The position numbers and the translations under genes are program-made. DNA of 64,000 bases from NCBI RefSeq assembly GCF_947179165.1, contig NC_077240.1, positions 80,550,001 to 80,614,000 on the forward strand. Reading direction: 5' to 3'. Source of the stretch: Solanum dulcamara (taxonomy: Eukaryota; Streptophyta; Magnoliopsida; Solanales; Solanaceae). The notes beneath the pieces were generated by a model. It had not been told where the DNA came from and ran no database searches. It saw only the letters and a list, made by a program, of their open reading frames with translations. Shown piece after piece: positions 24,065 to 35,780 of the stretch. Each line of letters starts with the position of its first letter. Positions within the stretch are counted from its first letter, which is position 1.

Positions 24065-24215
24065 GGCAGAGTTAGGATTTTTACTAAACTGAGTTTCAAA
24101 ATATGAAGAAGTAAATATATAAAAAAGATAAAAGGGGTTCAATATTCTATTCAAATATATATAATATTTTTTTTTTTGAAAAAGGGTTAGATGAACCCCT
24201 CGATCCTACCTAGCT
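24065..24215. mobile_element. GGCGGAGCCA-family MITE, degenerate
   Basis: Starts GAGGCAGAGTTAGGATTTTT and ends GAACCCCTCGATCCTACCTAG, with the internal run CAAATATATATAATA. The layout matches the relatives at 2952-3142 and 13408-13560. Confidence 0.45.
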
Positions 24216-26708
24216 CTCCCTGAAAAAGGCATATGTTTAGGCCTTCTCTTTTTCATTATCTACTCCCATGTGCACTCCAAATGAAATAGAATATGGACAT
24301 CATATTTTCTTGTGTTTGAGTTAGCTTGAACATTATTTATATAAATTATTTTGTGGTACATGTTATCTCCCATTAGACATGTACTGTTTATGCGCCAAAG
24401 CTTGGACAAATACAAAAAAAAGACTTAGGCTTTTTTTTGTTTGATTGAAATTTAAATTTGAGACCTCATGATTTTCGATCAACTTCATTAATCATTAAAC
24501 CACACCTTTAAATACATAAACATCACTTTTTATTTGCTAGTGTATTTCCAGGTGTCCCCTTTTTGTGTTAAACTAAAACTTATCTTTTACTTAATTAATA
24601 ACAATCATATTTTTAATAAAGGTGTTAGCATATTGATTAAGAGGAGTATCTTCTCTTTAGTAGCCGTGTGGTGGGTTTGAATTAGTGGGTTCTAGGTTTA
24701 ACAATAATCACATATTTAATCAAGATGTTATGTTGAAATTTTTATCCTTTCTTGTGGATTTGTTTGATAATGGTGTTTAGTGGGTTTATTTCGTAAAATA
24801 TAGACAATTTTCAAAAAATACTCAATTCACACCCATTGAAAAGAAAATAGAAAACCACATGAGGATGAGGATGTGATGCAGCGGATGTGGATGCTCCTTA
24901 CTTAATTAAAAATTTTGGGTTCGAACCTTGGATATGAAGAAATACTTGATAGGGAGTGCTCCCTCCTCCGAATAGAGCCCTACGCTACACGAATTTGAAT
25001 TAATGAAAAAAAACACAAAGAATAAACAAGCAAATCTAGTAACTAATTAAAGAGACTTCTCATTAATTTGTTTCAAAGAAAATAGGAATGATAATTAATA
25101 CACATACCTAAATCATTATTTTATGAGATTTTGGTAAAACCAACCACCCACTCATATATGAACAAGACATAGATAAATATAAATATAAATTATAATGAGA
25201 GCACCAAGTAGCCAATTTTGTTAGCTATAGATTTATGAGATGAGTTGTCTATAATTTTCACAATTTGGTGACCTTTCATTGAACTTTCAATAAAAACACA
25301 ACTTGTTAGTTCACGTATAATTCAAGAGTCACCATCAATTTATGTCAAGATAATTCTCTTGATAAATGGCTGCTACTCAACAAAGAAAATTTAAATTCGT
25401 GGCATCTATTCAATTTCCTTTCTTAGGAAGAGACGAAAAACATGTTCAATGAAGAATTTTAAATCTATCGAGAAAAGATGTGATAGTAAATTTTGTATTT
25501 TTGTTTAGAATTTGGTGTTTAGTCATGTAGGAAGACTTGTTATTTGATTATTTGCAGGGGGAAAATTCCAACGTTTGAACCAGTAGATCCACATCGAATA
25601 TACATTGGCTTAATTACTTTTGCAGATCATGTCATTATTAAAAAAATAAGTTTTCAAAACTACGAATTTATGTTTGAAGTTTTGCTTTTTAATTTTATAA
25701 TATCAACTTTTTATATGTATACAAATTTGAATTTATAACATGTGTTGCGCTTTTACCGTTAGATCAAATTTTTAAGGCAACTTATGTTTTGGAGACTTGA
25801 AATTCACATTTCTTAGAATAATAATAATGCCTATTGTACATTCCATTGCAAGTTTCTAGTGGAATCATTCTCAACATATTCCTTTTATTAAAGAACTTTA
25901 CCTTATAAAAGGTTCCAAAGGTAGTTCAACTAGTTTAAAGTAATTTTCTTTTAGGTTTTGATTCTTTCTAGAAATAATAACAAAAGAGGTTTAAAAAGTA
26001 TATTTGGTCCAAATATTATGCTTCTAAAGGTTTCTTCAATCTATTTTTTTTTATCTCAATGTTTATTTTGAATTGATTAAAGTGTATGCCCTTGCTTTCT
26101 TGAGATTTTTGCAATTTGATACACATTTTAAGGAAATAAATCATAGGAGTAATAAAGAAGTATTTACCTTCCAAAATTAGTTTCAAATTTAGCACATGAA
26201 TAATATACTAGGGAAAAATTATCATAAAATTTTAAGATTAAAATATTAATGTCAGTGTAAATAATTCTTACACTATCAGATCTAACTTCCCGCGTGGAAT
26301 TATAATCTTAAAACGAAATTACGACAATAAATATAACCTGATAGTGTTAAAAGTTAATATCTATAATTTAAAGCTCTTTAATTAATAACTATTGTCCAAC
26401 ATATTAAAATGAACCAAGTTCAAATAAATAATAATAAGAAGAAGAAAAATGAGAATTATGAAGCCAAAACACTAGAGTCAAGATGACAATATCTCATAAT
26501 TATTATTAATAATAAATATTACTAATAACCTAAAAACTCACTAAATATTCCAAATATATTACACAAAAATACATAAAACTAACAAAATACAAATCATAAA
26601 GTCACCCAAAAACAAAACAAAACAAAAAATCAACTCCCACAAAAAGAAAAAAAAATTTAAAACACAATGACGAAGATACCCTCATGAATAAAGAAAACAT
26701 AATAGAGC

Positions 26709-26888
26709 TTAGAAGAGAAGAGCAAAACCAAGAGCAACAAATGAAGATAAAAAGGCGGGGACGAAGACGGTAGCGTCGGAAGCCGGTGCCGGTGCCGGAG
26801 AATCAGCGGCGGCGACACCCTTCACGGCGGAGATAGCCATCATCATGATGACTGCAACGACGAACATCTTCATGTTAATGGCTTCCAT
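26709..26888 (-). CDS. Short arabinogalactan peptide (AG-peptide), GPI-anchored
   Basis: A single-exon 59-aa precursor. An N-terminal signal peptide (hydrophobic core VVAVIMMMAISAVKG) ends near residue 27. The mature part is only about a dozen residues around ADSPAPAPASDA, with the alternating Ala-Pro/Ser-Pro pattern whose prolines become hydroxylated and carry arabinogalactan chains. The C-terminus (FVPAFLSSFVALGFALLF) is a typical GPI-attachment signal. This layout matches the plant AG-peptide class (AGP12-16/20-22 type in Arabidopsis). Such peptides sit at the outer plasma membrane or cell wall. I chose the ATG at 26888 because it directly precedes the signal peptide; an in-frame upstream extension adds nothing hydrophobic or conserved. 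A TATA box lies about 125 bp upstream. Confidence 0.9.
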   Translation of the reverse strand: MEAINMKMFVVAVIMMMAISAVKGVAAADSPAPAPASDATVFVPAFLSSFVALGFALLF

Positions 26889-27011
26889 TTTGAGGGGTAT
26901 TTTGGGGAAAATGTGAGTGAAATTATTCTTCTTTGAGAGCAAAATGCACAAAAAAACACAGAAGAGGAATTGCAATGGAGATTTTGGGAGATTTATGGGT
27001 AATTTGGGGAT

Positions 27012-27022
27012 TATATATATAA
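27012..27022 (-). promoter_or_regulatory. TATA box of the AG-peptide gene
   Basis: On the minus strand TTATATATATA precedes the AG-peptide ATG (26888) by about 125 bp. Transcription would start near 26985, giving a 5' UTR of about 100 bases. Confidence 0.55.
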
Positions 27023-27029
27023 CTGCCAA

Positions 27030-28198
27030 TGTGTGGTGTTGTGTGAAAGTGAAGAATAGTTACGGGCAGCTCACTCTGCCCGTTGAAATATATCACATGT
27101 AAGTCACTACACCATACATAAAAGTGTGAGATAAAATTGAAACTATATGTATATACCTCTAACTTTACGAGTGTATAAACATGTCCTTTAATTATTTAAA
27201 GCTTGAACAAATATATATATTCATCTTATATGACATTTAATATGGTAATTTTATATCTTACGTGTTGTTCTACGTATATTATGTCATATGGGACACACAT
27301 ATTTACTTGTTTAATTTTATATAAGTTTAAATATTTATTTGTGCACACTCAAAGTTAGAGAACATAAATTTACATGAAGCCAAATTAAAAGGCATATTTA
27401 TTTATTATGCCTAATACATACTCCAAATGTTTCCTTTAAATTGGTCTCATCTATTATTTATCTCCTCTGACTTTGGATGTGTATAAGTAGATATTTAAAT
27501 TTATATAGTGTCGCATAAGTAGGCACACGCATTTTATGTGTGTCACGTAAGTATTATGCAGTGTAAGACAAGTGCGTATATATATTCAACTTTATACAAA
27601 TTTAAGTATCTATTTAGACGCATTCAAAATTTAAGGGCATTGCTAACAATTGATGTCAAGTTAAAACACTAGCATATTTATATATTATGCATACAATTAT
27701 TATTTTCTACCTCCCGACTGTTCGTAAACCAAATATATTATGTAAAAATATATTGCTCAATGATTTGATTGTTTGTCGATATTTATTGATGGCTAATAAT
27801 TTTACAATTAATTATGTATATGATAAATCAGTCTGCCGATTTATAAAGTAAAACTATAAATTTAGCATTCCAAAAGCGAAATTAAATACTCTGAGGTTAA
27901 TATTGTGAAATATACTTCTAATTAAAGTGTTTTTGAGGAGAGTAAATTGTGACAGCAAATAAAGGATGGGCTGCCCGCTGCCCAAAATTTGACAGAGTGT
28001 ACAAACAGTGATTTATAAAGTACAACTATTTTTTAAAATAAAATAAAACATAAAATATAAAATATTAGTGGGTCACCACCTCAAAGCTGTCTTCTTAACC
28101 ACAATTTTGGGTTTTTTTTTCCAGCATTTATTTATGTATTTCCTATTAGTAATTTTGTTTTGAAGTACGATTTGAACTTAAAACGCTCCCTATTAAAA
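27030..28198. other. AG-peptide promoter region and two diverged MITE copies
   Basis: 27140-27410 and 27430-27690 are two diverged copies of the family found in the GDSL intron (right-end motif GGCATATTTATTTATTATGCC-like; shared CAACTTTATACAAATTTAAG). The remainder, up to the retrotransposon, is AT-rich with no gene seen. Confidence 0.5.
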
Positions 28199-28203
28199 AT
28201 ATG
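28199..28203. repeat. Left target-site duplication of the tandem copia array
   Basis: ATATG directly abuts the left LTR (28204). The same five bases follow the right LTR at 40441-40445. A 5-bp duplication is the normal size for Ty1/copia integrase. Confidence 0.85.
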
Positions 28204-29600
28204 TGTTGGTGAAATTATAAGATTACAAATTACAATTGAAAAATAAAATGAAGAAATTAACTTCACTTCTTGGCTGAGGCGCGGATATCTCGCTCTCTTT
28301 AAGGAGATTCAAGCCCACTGCAGTAAATCGTTTCACTGGTCCAGCAGTAGTCCTCTTGACTTGTCCCCTCCAGGATACAACAGCCTTATCACAAAAATGT
28401 AACTCAACAAACTCTGGACAAGAGTTGAGTTTAAAGCTCTACACAAAGAACACCTCCCTTCAACTAATAAGAACTCTCTTTTTTATATAAACTTAACTCT
28501 CTCAATTTTTTCTTCTCTTATACTTATTTCAAAACAAAGAAGACCTCTCTATTTATAGGAGAGAAAATCATACAAAGATGAAAAAATAATAGAATGCCAT
28601 CATTATCATCATTTAGTGTACCATTATGATTTAGTGCACCATTATGATTTAGTGCACCACTTATTAGTGATAATTAGATTAAAAATACATAATAATATGA
28701 TTTAGTGCACCACTTATTAGTGATAATTAGATTAAAAATACATAATGGAATGATTTAGTCTTGCACTAAATAAAGATGATAATGAAAGACATTTTTATGC
28801 ACTAAAGAAAGAATAATAAAGATGACATTAAATGTCATCAATGGACAATTGCAATTTTAGCAATTGTCCATTGATGACATTTAATGTCATCTTTATTATT
28901 CTTTCTTTAGTGCATAAAAATGTCTTTCATTATCATCTTTATTTAGTGCAAGACTAAATCATTCTATTATGTATTTTTAATCTAATTATCACTAATAAGT
29001 GGTGCACTAAATCATAATGGTGCACTAAATCATAATGGTACACTAAATGATGATAATGATGGCATTCTATTATTTTTTCATCTTTGAATGATTTTCTCTC
29101 CTATAAATAGAGAGGTCTTCTTTGTTTTGAAATGGAAGAAAATGATAAGAAAAAATTGAGAGAGTTAAGTTTATATAAAAAAAAGAGTTCTTATTAGTTG
29201 AAGGGAGGTATTCTTTGTGAAGAGCTTTAAACTCAACTCTTGTCCAGAGTTTGTTGAGTTACATTTTTGTGATAAGGCTGTTGTATCCTGGAGGGGACAA
29301 GTCAAGAGGACTACTGCTGGACCAGTGAAAAGATTTACTGCAGTGGGCTTGAATCTCCTTAAAGAGAGCGAGATATCCGCGCCTCAGCCAAGAAGTGAAG
29401 TTAATTTCTTCATTTTATTTTTCAATTGTAATTTGTAATCTTATAATTTCACCAACAAAAGTCTTGCACTAAATAAAGATGATAATGAAAGACATTTTTA
29501 TGCACTAAAGAAAGAATAATAAAGATGACATTAAATGTCATCAATGGGCAATTGCTAAAATTGCAATTTAATAAAATGTTAAAATGTTCACACACTAACA
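28204..29600 (-). mobile_element. Left (3') LTR of the tandem copia array, 1397 bp, palindromic
   Basis: Compared with the plain 694-bp LTR at 39747-40440 this copy has three blocks. Block D1 (28204-28851) is direct LTR. Block I (28852-29457) is inverted LTR, ending with the LTR terminus CACCAACA. Block D2 (29458-29600) is direct LTR again, resuming at AGTCTTGCAC and ending ACACACTAACA. The D1/I fold centres near 28856 with a 9-nt loop; a 51-bp tandem unit present twice in D1 occurs once in I. D1 and I differ at several positions (for example AACACCTCC against the complement of GGAGGTATT), so I came from a diverged LTR. TATAAATA occurs on the minus strand at 28550-28557 and on the plus strand at 29102-29109. 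Confidence 0.9.
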
Positions 29601-29611
29601 ATCCCCCACTC
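29601..29611 (-). promoter_or_regulatory. Polypurine tract of copia unit 1
   Basis: In element sense the bases just before the 3' LTR read GAGTGGGGGAT, a purine-rich tract that would prime plus-strand DNA synthesis. The identical tract precedes the middle LTR at 35224-35234. Confidence 0.75.
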
Positions 29612-30157
29612 ATTTTAATATTGTATAAGAGAGTTTATCAGCTGAAGGAAGATTACTATACATAATGAAGGTGTGCTCTGCATTGAACCTCCACTTAGTG
29701 AAACAATAACTTTTACTCCAGAGTCGTAGTGGTCTCAGACTTGAACTATGACTGCTTAAGGGACATAAAATATTACTGCTCACACATAGTAATCAAGGTA
29801 TTGTCACGAGCTTTATAAGCCAGCACATTACGGCCTTGTGCTATCCCGGTTTTATGAGTGCTTTTGAGAATAAGCCTAATTCTCATAGGAAGCGGCCTAT
29901 TTCCATACTCACATAGGTGAAATCTATCAAGAGTGCTCCTGTAAATTTAACACTCCACCCATACGGGCTACAGATTTTCATTAAGAGTTTTTAAACTCAA
30001 CCTCCTCAATTCACTACAGGAAACAATGCACTCACATCATAGGGAGGGAATAAAAATAGTGCATTTTTTTCACAACAAGTCATCATATGATTCGTTTTTC
30101 CCATTGAACCTGGTTATAGGATCTCTAGTCTCCAAGTTGGGTTTCCTCATATATGAC
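29612..30157 (-). other. 3' non-coding part of copia unit 1
   Basis: About 550 bp between the gag-pol stop and the polypurine tract. It has no long frame in element sense. It is shared with unit 2 (35235-35780) almost base for base; one seen difference is GTGCTATCCC against GTGTTATCCC. It probably forms the 3' untranslated part of the genomic RNA. Confidence 0.6.
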
Positions 30158-33100
30158 TCATGGATTTATAGGCTTCAATCCCATCCCCCTCGATGTGCTC
30201 CAGACCTTTTCTCTTGTTAAGGCCTTAGTAAGAGGATCTGCAAGATTTTCACAAGATTTGACATAATCAACATTAATGGTACCACTTGTCAAATATGATC
30301 TTACATTACTGTGTTTCCTCCTTATAGGTCTGGATTTACCGTTGTAATAACGATTTTGAACTCTACCAATTGCTGCAGTGCTATCACAATGAATTAAAAT
30401 TGGAGGAATTGGTTTTTCAAAATAAGGTATTTGAAATAATAAATCTCTTAACCAATTCGCTTCCTCACTAGCTGAAGCTAAAGCAATTAGTTCAGCCTCC
30501 ATGGTAGAGTTAGCAATTATAGTTTGTTTTTTTGATTTCCAACAAACAGCACCACCACCCATTGTAAAAATGTAACCAGTGGTAGAACAGGAATCACCTG
30601 CTAGAGTGTTCCGATCTGCATCAGAAAAGCCTTCAAGTACAGCAGGATATTTTTTATAGAACAAACCACAAGTTTTTGTTCCAATTAAATATCTCATAAC
30701 TCTTGTTATAGCATGCCAATGTTCATTACCTGGCTTGCTAGTAAACCTGCTAAGTACTCCTACTGCATATGCAATATCAGGCCTAGTGCAATCAGTCACA
30801 TATCTCAAACTTTCAATTACGCTAGCATATTCCTTTTGATTTATCACATCAATTTCACTTTGTACAGGAAACAAGTGTACACTTGAATCAAAAGGAGTTA
30901 AAACATGCTTGCAATCAAGAAAGTTATATATTTTTAAAATTTTCTCAACATAATGTGACTGGTCAAGGAAAATTCCATCACATGTTCTAGTAATTTTTAT
31001 TCCTAGAATAAAATTTGCCTCACCAAGATCTTTCATATCAAAATGGCTTCTAAGAATGTTCTTAGTATCATCAATAACATTCATATTCGAGCCAAAGATC
31101 AATAAATCATCAACATATAGGCAAATAATAACATGTGTATTATTCCAAGACTTATGATATATGCACTTATCACACTCATTTGTTTTAAAATCATTTTCAA
31201 TCATGCAGGAATCAAACTTTTCATGCCATTGCTTTGGTGCCTGTTTCAAGCCATATAGGGATTTAGTAAGTTTACATACTTTGCTTTCTTGGCCTGCTTC
31301 AACAAAACCTTCAGGTTGTTCCATATAAATTTCTTCATTAAGTTCTCCATTTAAAAAAGCAGTTTTTACATCCATTTGATGAATATGCAAATCAAAAATT
31401 GCAGCCATAGCAATTAAAAGTCTAATGGATGTAATTCTTGTTACCGGAGAAAAAGTATCAAAAAACTCTAGGCCTTCTAGTTGCTTAAACCCTTTAGCAA
31501 CTAGTCTAGCCTTATATTTATCGATTGATCCATCTGGTTTTAACTTTTTTCGTAAGACCCATTTGCAACCAATTGTTTTACAACCTGGTGGTAAATCAAC
31601 TAACTTCCAAGTTTTATTAGAAATTAGTGATTCCATTTCATCATTTACAGCCTCTTTCCAAAAAATAGAATCATACGAAGATAAAGCTTCTTGTAAAGTG
31701 AAAGGGTCATCTCCAACATTAAAAACATAAAAATCAGGCCCAAAATCTTTTTCTACTCTAGCTCTTTTACCTCTTCTTAACTCAAAATCATCAATTTCTT
31801 TATTTTTTAAAATGGAAGAAGAAGAACTAGGTAGTGATAAAATATTTTGTTCAATTCTTTGACCCCCACTATTTTTAGAATCAAAAGGAAATTTATTTTC
31901 ATGAAAAATAGCATCACCTGATTCTATTACAATTTTATCTTCAAGATTAAAAAATCTATAGGCTGTACTATTTGAAGCATAACCAAGAAAAGCACAAGTA
32001 GTAACTTTCTTACCCAATTTTATAACTTTGGAATCCATTAGCCTCACAAAGGCTAGACAACCCCAAACTCTTAGATATCCCAAATTTGGCTTATGACCTT
32101 TCCACAACTCAAAAGGTGTTAGTTTAGTCTTTTTATGAGGCACTCGATTTAACACATAACACGCAGTCAAAATAGCTTCACCCCAAAAATTCAAAGGTGC
32201 ATTTGACTCAATAAGCATGGCATTAGTCAATTCAACCAAAGTTCTATTTTTCCTTTCCGCTACACCATTAGATGAAGGTGAATAAGGAGGAGTAGTTTCA
32301 TGAATTATTTCCAATGATCTAATAAAAGAATTAAACTCATTTGACTCATATTCACGGCCTCTATCACTTCTAATTCTTTTTATTTTCTTCCCAAACTGAT
32401 TTTCAACCTCATGGAGAAAAAATTTAAAATTTTCAAAAGCATCACTTTTATTTTTCATTAAGTAAACATATGTAAACTTAGAAAAATCATCAATGAAAGT
32501 GATAAAATATCTATTTCCTCCACGAGTTAAAATTCCTCCAAGTTCACAAATATCAGTGTGAACTAATTCTAATAAATCAGTTTTTCTTTCAACTTTAAAA
32601 TGAGGCCTTTTAGTGATTTTTGCTTTACTACAAGCTTCACACTTTTCAAAATTCTTTTTAATCACTGGGATTAATCCTAAATTACTCATGATTCCAACAT
32701 AACGATCATTAATATGACACAAACGAGCATGCCAAAAATTAGTAGAAGAAAGCATGTAAACAGAAGTAGAAATTTTATTCATTTCAACATTCAGTTTAAA
32801 CATCCCATCACAAGCATACCCCTTTCCCACAAAAATACCTTTTTTCACAATTACATATTGATCAGATTCAATAATTTGTTTAAAGCCTGCTTTATTAAGA
32901 AGAAAACTAGACATCAAGTTTTTTCTCATGGAAGGAGTATAAAGTACATCTTTCAAAGTTAATATCCTTCCAGAGGTAAAACACAATTCGACATCTCCCG
33001 TTCCAAGCACTTGAGTAGTATGAGAATCACCGAGCATGATGGTTTTGGGCTCTCCAAAAGGAGTATATTTTTTAAACCAATCTTTGTCATAACAGACATG

Positions 33101-34105
33101 ACGGTTTGCACCAGAATCAGCCCACCATCCATCAACATTCTCAACCATGTTTATGTCTGTAATCATTGCCACAAAAGGTTCTTCGGTAACGTTTGCCTGA
33201 GGTATAGGACCACGTTTCCGGTATCTGCAAAATCGAGCAATATGCCCACTCTTGCCACAGACAAAGCACGGTCCTTTATCATAAACTTGTTGATTTTGTG
33301 CTTGGCTATTTTCACCATTATTTTTCTTGGGAAGTCTACCATTATTTTTCTTGAACTTTTTCTTCTTAGGCTTCAAAGAGGTATTTTTGTTAGATTCAGG
33401 AGTAATATATTTTGAAGTAACTAAATTTACCTTCGTTGTGATGTTGCTCTCTTCATTTTGTAAAAGTGCATCTTGGCCCCTTGCCTCCTCTTCCATGCGG
33501 ATTTTCATGATCAAAGTCTCAAGAGAGGTTTCCTTTTGTTTGTGGCGCATAGTTTTTTGAAACTCCTTCCATGAAGGTGGAAGTTTGTCTATTATGCCAC
33601 AAACAATAAGATTGTCTCCAATTTTGACTTCCTCAGACCTGAGCTCTCCAACGATCATTATAAAATCTTGAGCTTGGTCTATCACTGATTTATCATCCAC
33701 CATTTGGAAACGAAAAAATCGACTAGCAGCATATTTTTTCGCTCCAGCTTCTTCGGTATCATATTTACTCTGCAATGCTTTCCATATTTTCTTTGCACTA
33801 GAGTAAGTTCTATCATAATAATCATAAAAATTATCAGATAGACAATTAAGAATATAATACCGACACTTGTAGGAATCATTATTGTACTTTTCCACTTTCT
33901 CTTGATGAGAAATTAGTTCATCGTTATCCATGGAGAGGATGTCAACTTTATTAGGATTTTTTTGAGTCAACACATATGAAACATTGAGAAGACTTAAGTA
34001 GAAAAGTACTTTACCCTTCCATCTCTTGAAATGATTACCATTAAACCGAAATGGTTTGTTTAGATCTCCCATCTTGATATCCGCGGATTTTTCAATTGTA
34101 GCCAT
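30158..34105 (-). CDS. Ty1/copia gag-pol polyprotein, unit 1 (intact, 1315 aa)
   Basis: One uninterrupted frame. I start at the Met at 34105 ([11 protein letters not shown]), 18 nt after the LTR; the same frame reads 27 codons back into the LTR, but that is less likely to be translated. Order: gag; zinc knuckle [14 protein letters not shown] (280-293); protease WWADSGA (active DSG 330-332); integrase HHCC (His459, His464, Cys489, Cys492) and DDE (Asp518, Asp581, Glu617); reverse transcriptase with CLYVDD (active site 997-1000); RNase H (Asp1162, Glu1203, Asp1241). The order INT before RT defines copia. All catalytic residues are present. SDAD is followed by Arg where related elements usually have Trp. 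The protein would make virus-like particles, reverse-transcribe the RNA and integrate the copy. It differs from unit 2 at three residues (595, 599, 705). Confidence 0.95.
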   Translation of the reverse strand: MATIEKSADIKMGDLNKPFRFNGNHFKRWKGKVLFYLSLLNVSYVLTQKNPNKVDILSMDNDELISHQEKVEKYNNDSYKCRYYILNCLSDNFYDYYDRTYSSAKKIWKALQSKYDTEEAGAKKYAASRFFRFQMVDDKSVIDQAQDFIMIVGELRSEEVKIGDNLIVCGIIDKLPPSWKEFQKTMRHKQKETSLETLIMKIRMEEEARGQDALLQNEESNITTKVNLVTSKYITPESNKNTSLKPKKKKFKKNNGRLPKKNNGENSQAQNQQVYDKGPCFVCGKSGHIARFCRYRKRGPIPQANVTEEPFVAMITDINMVENVDGWWADSGANRHVCYDKDWFKKYTPFGEPKTIMLGDSHTTQVLGTGDVELCFTSGRILTLKDVLYTPSMRKNLMSSFLLNKAGFKQIIESDQYVIVKKGIFVGKGYACDGMFKLNVEMNKISTSVYMLSSTNFWHARLCHINDRYVGIMSNLGLIPVIKKNFEKCEACSKAKITKRPHFKVERKTDLLELVHTDICELGGILTRGGNRYFITFIDDFSKFTYVYLMKNKSDAFENFKFFLHEVENQFGKKIKRIRSDRGREYESNEFNSFIRSLEIIHETTPPYSPSSNGVAERKNRTLVELTNAMLIESNAPLNFWGEAILTACYVLNRVPHKKTKLTPFELWKGHKPNLGYLRVWGCLAFVRLMDSKVIKLGKKVTTCAFLGYASNSTAYRFFNLEDKIVIESGDAIFHENKFPFDSKNSGGQRIEQNILSLPSSSSSILKNKEIDDFELRRGKRARVEKDFGPDFYVFNVGDDPFTLQEALSSYDSIFWKEAVNDEMESLISNKTWKLVDLPPGCKTIGCKWVLRKKLKPDGSIDKYKARLVAKGFKQLEGLEFFDTFSPVTRITSIRLLIAMAAIFDLHIHQMDVKTAFLNGELNEEIYMEQPEGFVEAGQESKVCKLTKSLYGLKQAPKQWHEKFDSCMIENDFKTNECDKCIYHKSWNNTHVIICLYVDDLLIFGSNMNVIDDTKNILRSHFDMKDLGEANFILGIKITRTCDGIFLDQSHYVEKILKIYNFLDCKHVLTPFDSSVHLFPVQSEIDVINQKEYASVIESLRYVTDCTRPDIAYAVGVLSRFTSKPGNEHWHAITRVMRYLIGTKTCGLFYKKYPAVLEGFSDADRNTLAGDSCSTTGYIFTMGGGAVCWKSKKQTIIANSTMEAELIALASASEEANWLRDLLFQIPYFEKPIPPILIHCDSTAAIGRVQNRYYNGKSRPIRRKHSNVRSYLTSGTINVDYVKSCENLADPLTKALTREKVWSTSRGMGLKPINP

Positions 34106-34123
34106 ATTGAATCTCCTTAAAAT
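34106..34123 (-). promoter_or_regulatory. Primer-binding region of copia unit 1, atypical
   Basis: In element sense the leader after the LTR is only 18 nt, ATTTTAAGGAGATTCAAT, directly followed by the gag ATG. It does not match TGGTATCAGAGC, the usual initiator-Met primer site that is present in the RE1-like element of this window at 51197. The 15-mer TTTAAGGAGATTCAA is complementary to a segment of the element's own LTR transcript. Confidence 0.6.
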
Positions 34124-35223
34124 TGTTGGTGAAATTATAAGATTACAAATTACAATTGAAAAATAAAATGAAGAAATTAACTTCACTTCTTGGCTGAGGC
34201 GCGGATATCTCGCTCTCTTTAAGGAGATTCAAGCCCACTGCAGTAAATCGTTTCACTGGTCCAGCAGTAGTCCTCTTGACTTGTCCCCTCCAGGATACAA
34301 CAGCCTTATCACAAAAATGTAACTCAACAAACTCTGGACAAGAGTTGAGTTTAAAGCTCTACACAAAGAACACCTCCCTTCAACTAATAAGAACTCTCTT
34401 TTTTATATAAACTTAACTCTCTCAATTTTTTCTTCTCTTATACTTATTTCAAAACAAAGAAGACCTCTCTATTTATAGGAGAGAAAATCATACAAAGATG
34501 AAAAAATAATAGAATGCCATCATTATCATCATTTAGTGTACCATTATGATTTAGTGCACCATTATGATTTAGTGCACCACTTATTAGTGATAATTAGATT
34601 AAAAATACATAATAATATGATTTGGTGCACTAAATCATAATGGTGCACTAAATCATAATGGTACACTAAATGATGATAATGATGGCATTCTATTATTTTT
34701 TCATCTTTGAATGATTTTCTCTCCTATAAATAGAGAGGTCTTCTTTGTTTTGAAATGGAAGAAAATGATAAGAAAAAATTGAGAGAGTTAAGTTTATATA
34801 AAAAAAAGAGTTCTTATTAGTTGAAGGGAGGTATTCTTTGTGAAGAGCTTTAAACTCAACTCTTGTCCAGAGTTTGTTGAGTTACATTTTTGTGATAAGG
34901 CTGTTGTATCCTGGAAGGGACAAGTCAAGAGGACTACTGCTGGACCAGTGAAAAGATTTACTGCAGTGGGCTTGAATCTCCTTAAAGAGAGCGAGATATC
35001 CGCGCCTCAGCCAAGAAGTGAAGTTAATTTCTTCATTTTATTTTTCAATTGTAATTTGTAATCTTATAATTTCACCAACAAAAGTCTTGCACTAAATAAA
35101 GATGATAATGAAAGACATTTTTATGCACTAAAGAAAGAATAATAAAGATGACATTAAATGTCTTCAATGGGCAATTGCTAAAATTGCAATTTAATAAAAT
35201 GTTAAAATGTTCACACACTAACA
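34124..35223 (-). mobile_element. Middle LTR shared by both copia units, 1100 bp, palindromic
   Basis: Left part 34124 to about 34622 is plain direct LTR. It then jumps at AATATGATTT/GGTGCAC into the inverted arm and continues to CACCAACA at 35080, then direct LTR (35081-35223). The inverted arm has the same diagnostic variants as the left LTR (GGAGGTATTC, CTTTGAATGA). It is 297 bp shorter than the left LTR because the palindrome centre is missing. TATAAATA is present on both strands (minus 34470-34477, plus 34725-34732). Confidence 0.9.
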
Positions 35224-35780
35224 ATCCCCCACTCATTTTAATATTGTATAAGAGAGTTTATCAGCTGAAGGAAGATTACTATACATAATGAAGGTGTGCT
35301 CTGCATTGAACCTCCACTTAGTGAAACAATAACTTTTACTCCAGAGTCGTAGTGGTCTCAGACTTGAACTATGACTGCTTAAGGGACATAAAATATTACT
35401 GCTCACACATAGTAATCAAGGTATTGTCACGAGCTTTATAAGCCAGCACATTACGGCCTTGTGTTATCCCGGTTTTATGAGTGCTTTTGAGAATAAGCCT
35501 AATTCTCATAGGAAGCGGCCTATTTCCATACTCACATAGGTGAAATCTATCAAGAGTGCTCCTGTAAATTTAACACTCCACCCATACGGGCTACAGATTT
35601 TCATTAAGAGTTTTTAAACTCAACCTCCTCAATTCACTACAGGAAACAATGCACTCACATCATAGGGAGGGAATAAAAATAGTGCATTTTTTTCACAACA
35701 AGTCATCATATGATTCGTTTTTCCCATTGAACCTGGTTATAGGATCTCTAGTCTCCAAGTTGGGTTTCCTCATATATGAC
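35224..35780 (-). other. Polypurine tract and 3' non-coding part of copia unit 2
   Basis: The polypurine tract GAGTGGGGGAT (element sense) occupies 35224-35234, next to the middle LTR. The remaining 546 bp match 29612-30157 of unit 1 with very few changes. No element-sense frame. Confidence 0.6.

Larger units (their letters stand above)
23177..26708. other. Intergenic region with simple repeats
   Basis: Starts with the 3' UTR of the APRL gene. It contains a short tandem repeat of TAATACTCGGCTTGTC (two copies at 23656 and 23697), a G-rich run at 23883-23919, a GAT/GAA run at 23998-24018 and a GGCGGAGCCA-family element at about 24065-24215. The rest is AT-rich with no supported gene. Confidence 0.65.

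Noticed and set aside
29217..29438. A 73-codon open frame repeated in the inverted arms of the copia LTRs
   Set aside because: It has no ATG (the start would be GTG). In the plain LTR it lies in the leader before gag, and it has no recognisable domain. It is conserved only because the LTR is.
28757..29600. Reading the inverted LTR block as a separate solo LTR inserted in reverse
   Set aside because: The inverted block lacks the first roughly 35 bases of an LTR at one side, and no 5-bp duplication surrounds it. The direct block that follows repeats about 94 bp of the preceding one. A template-switch origin fits better.
34106..34186. 27-codon N-terminal extension of gag-pol reading back into the LTR
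   Set aside because: The extension is hydrophobic, lies in LTR sequence and is unlike gag N-termini. The Met at 34105 (39728 in unit 2) with a purine-rich context is the sensible start.
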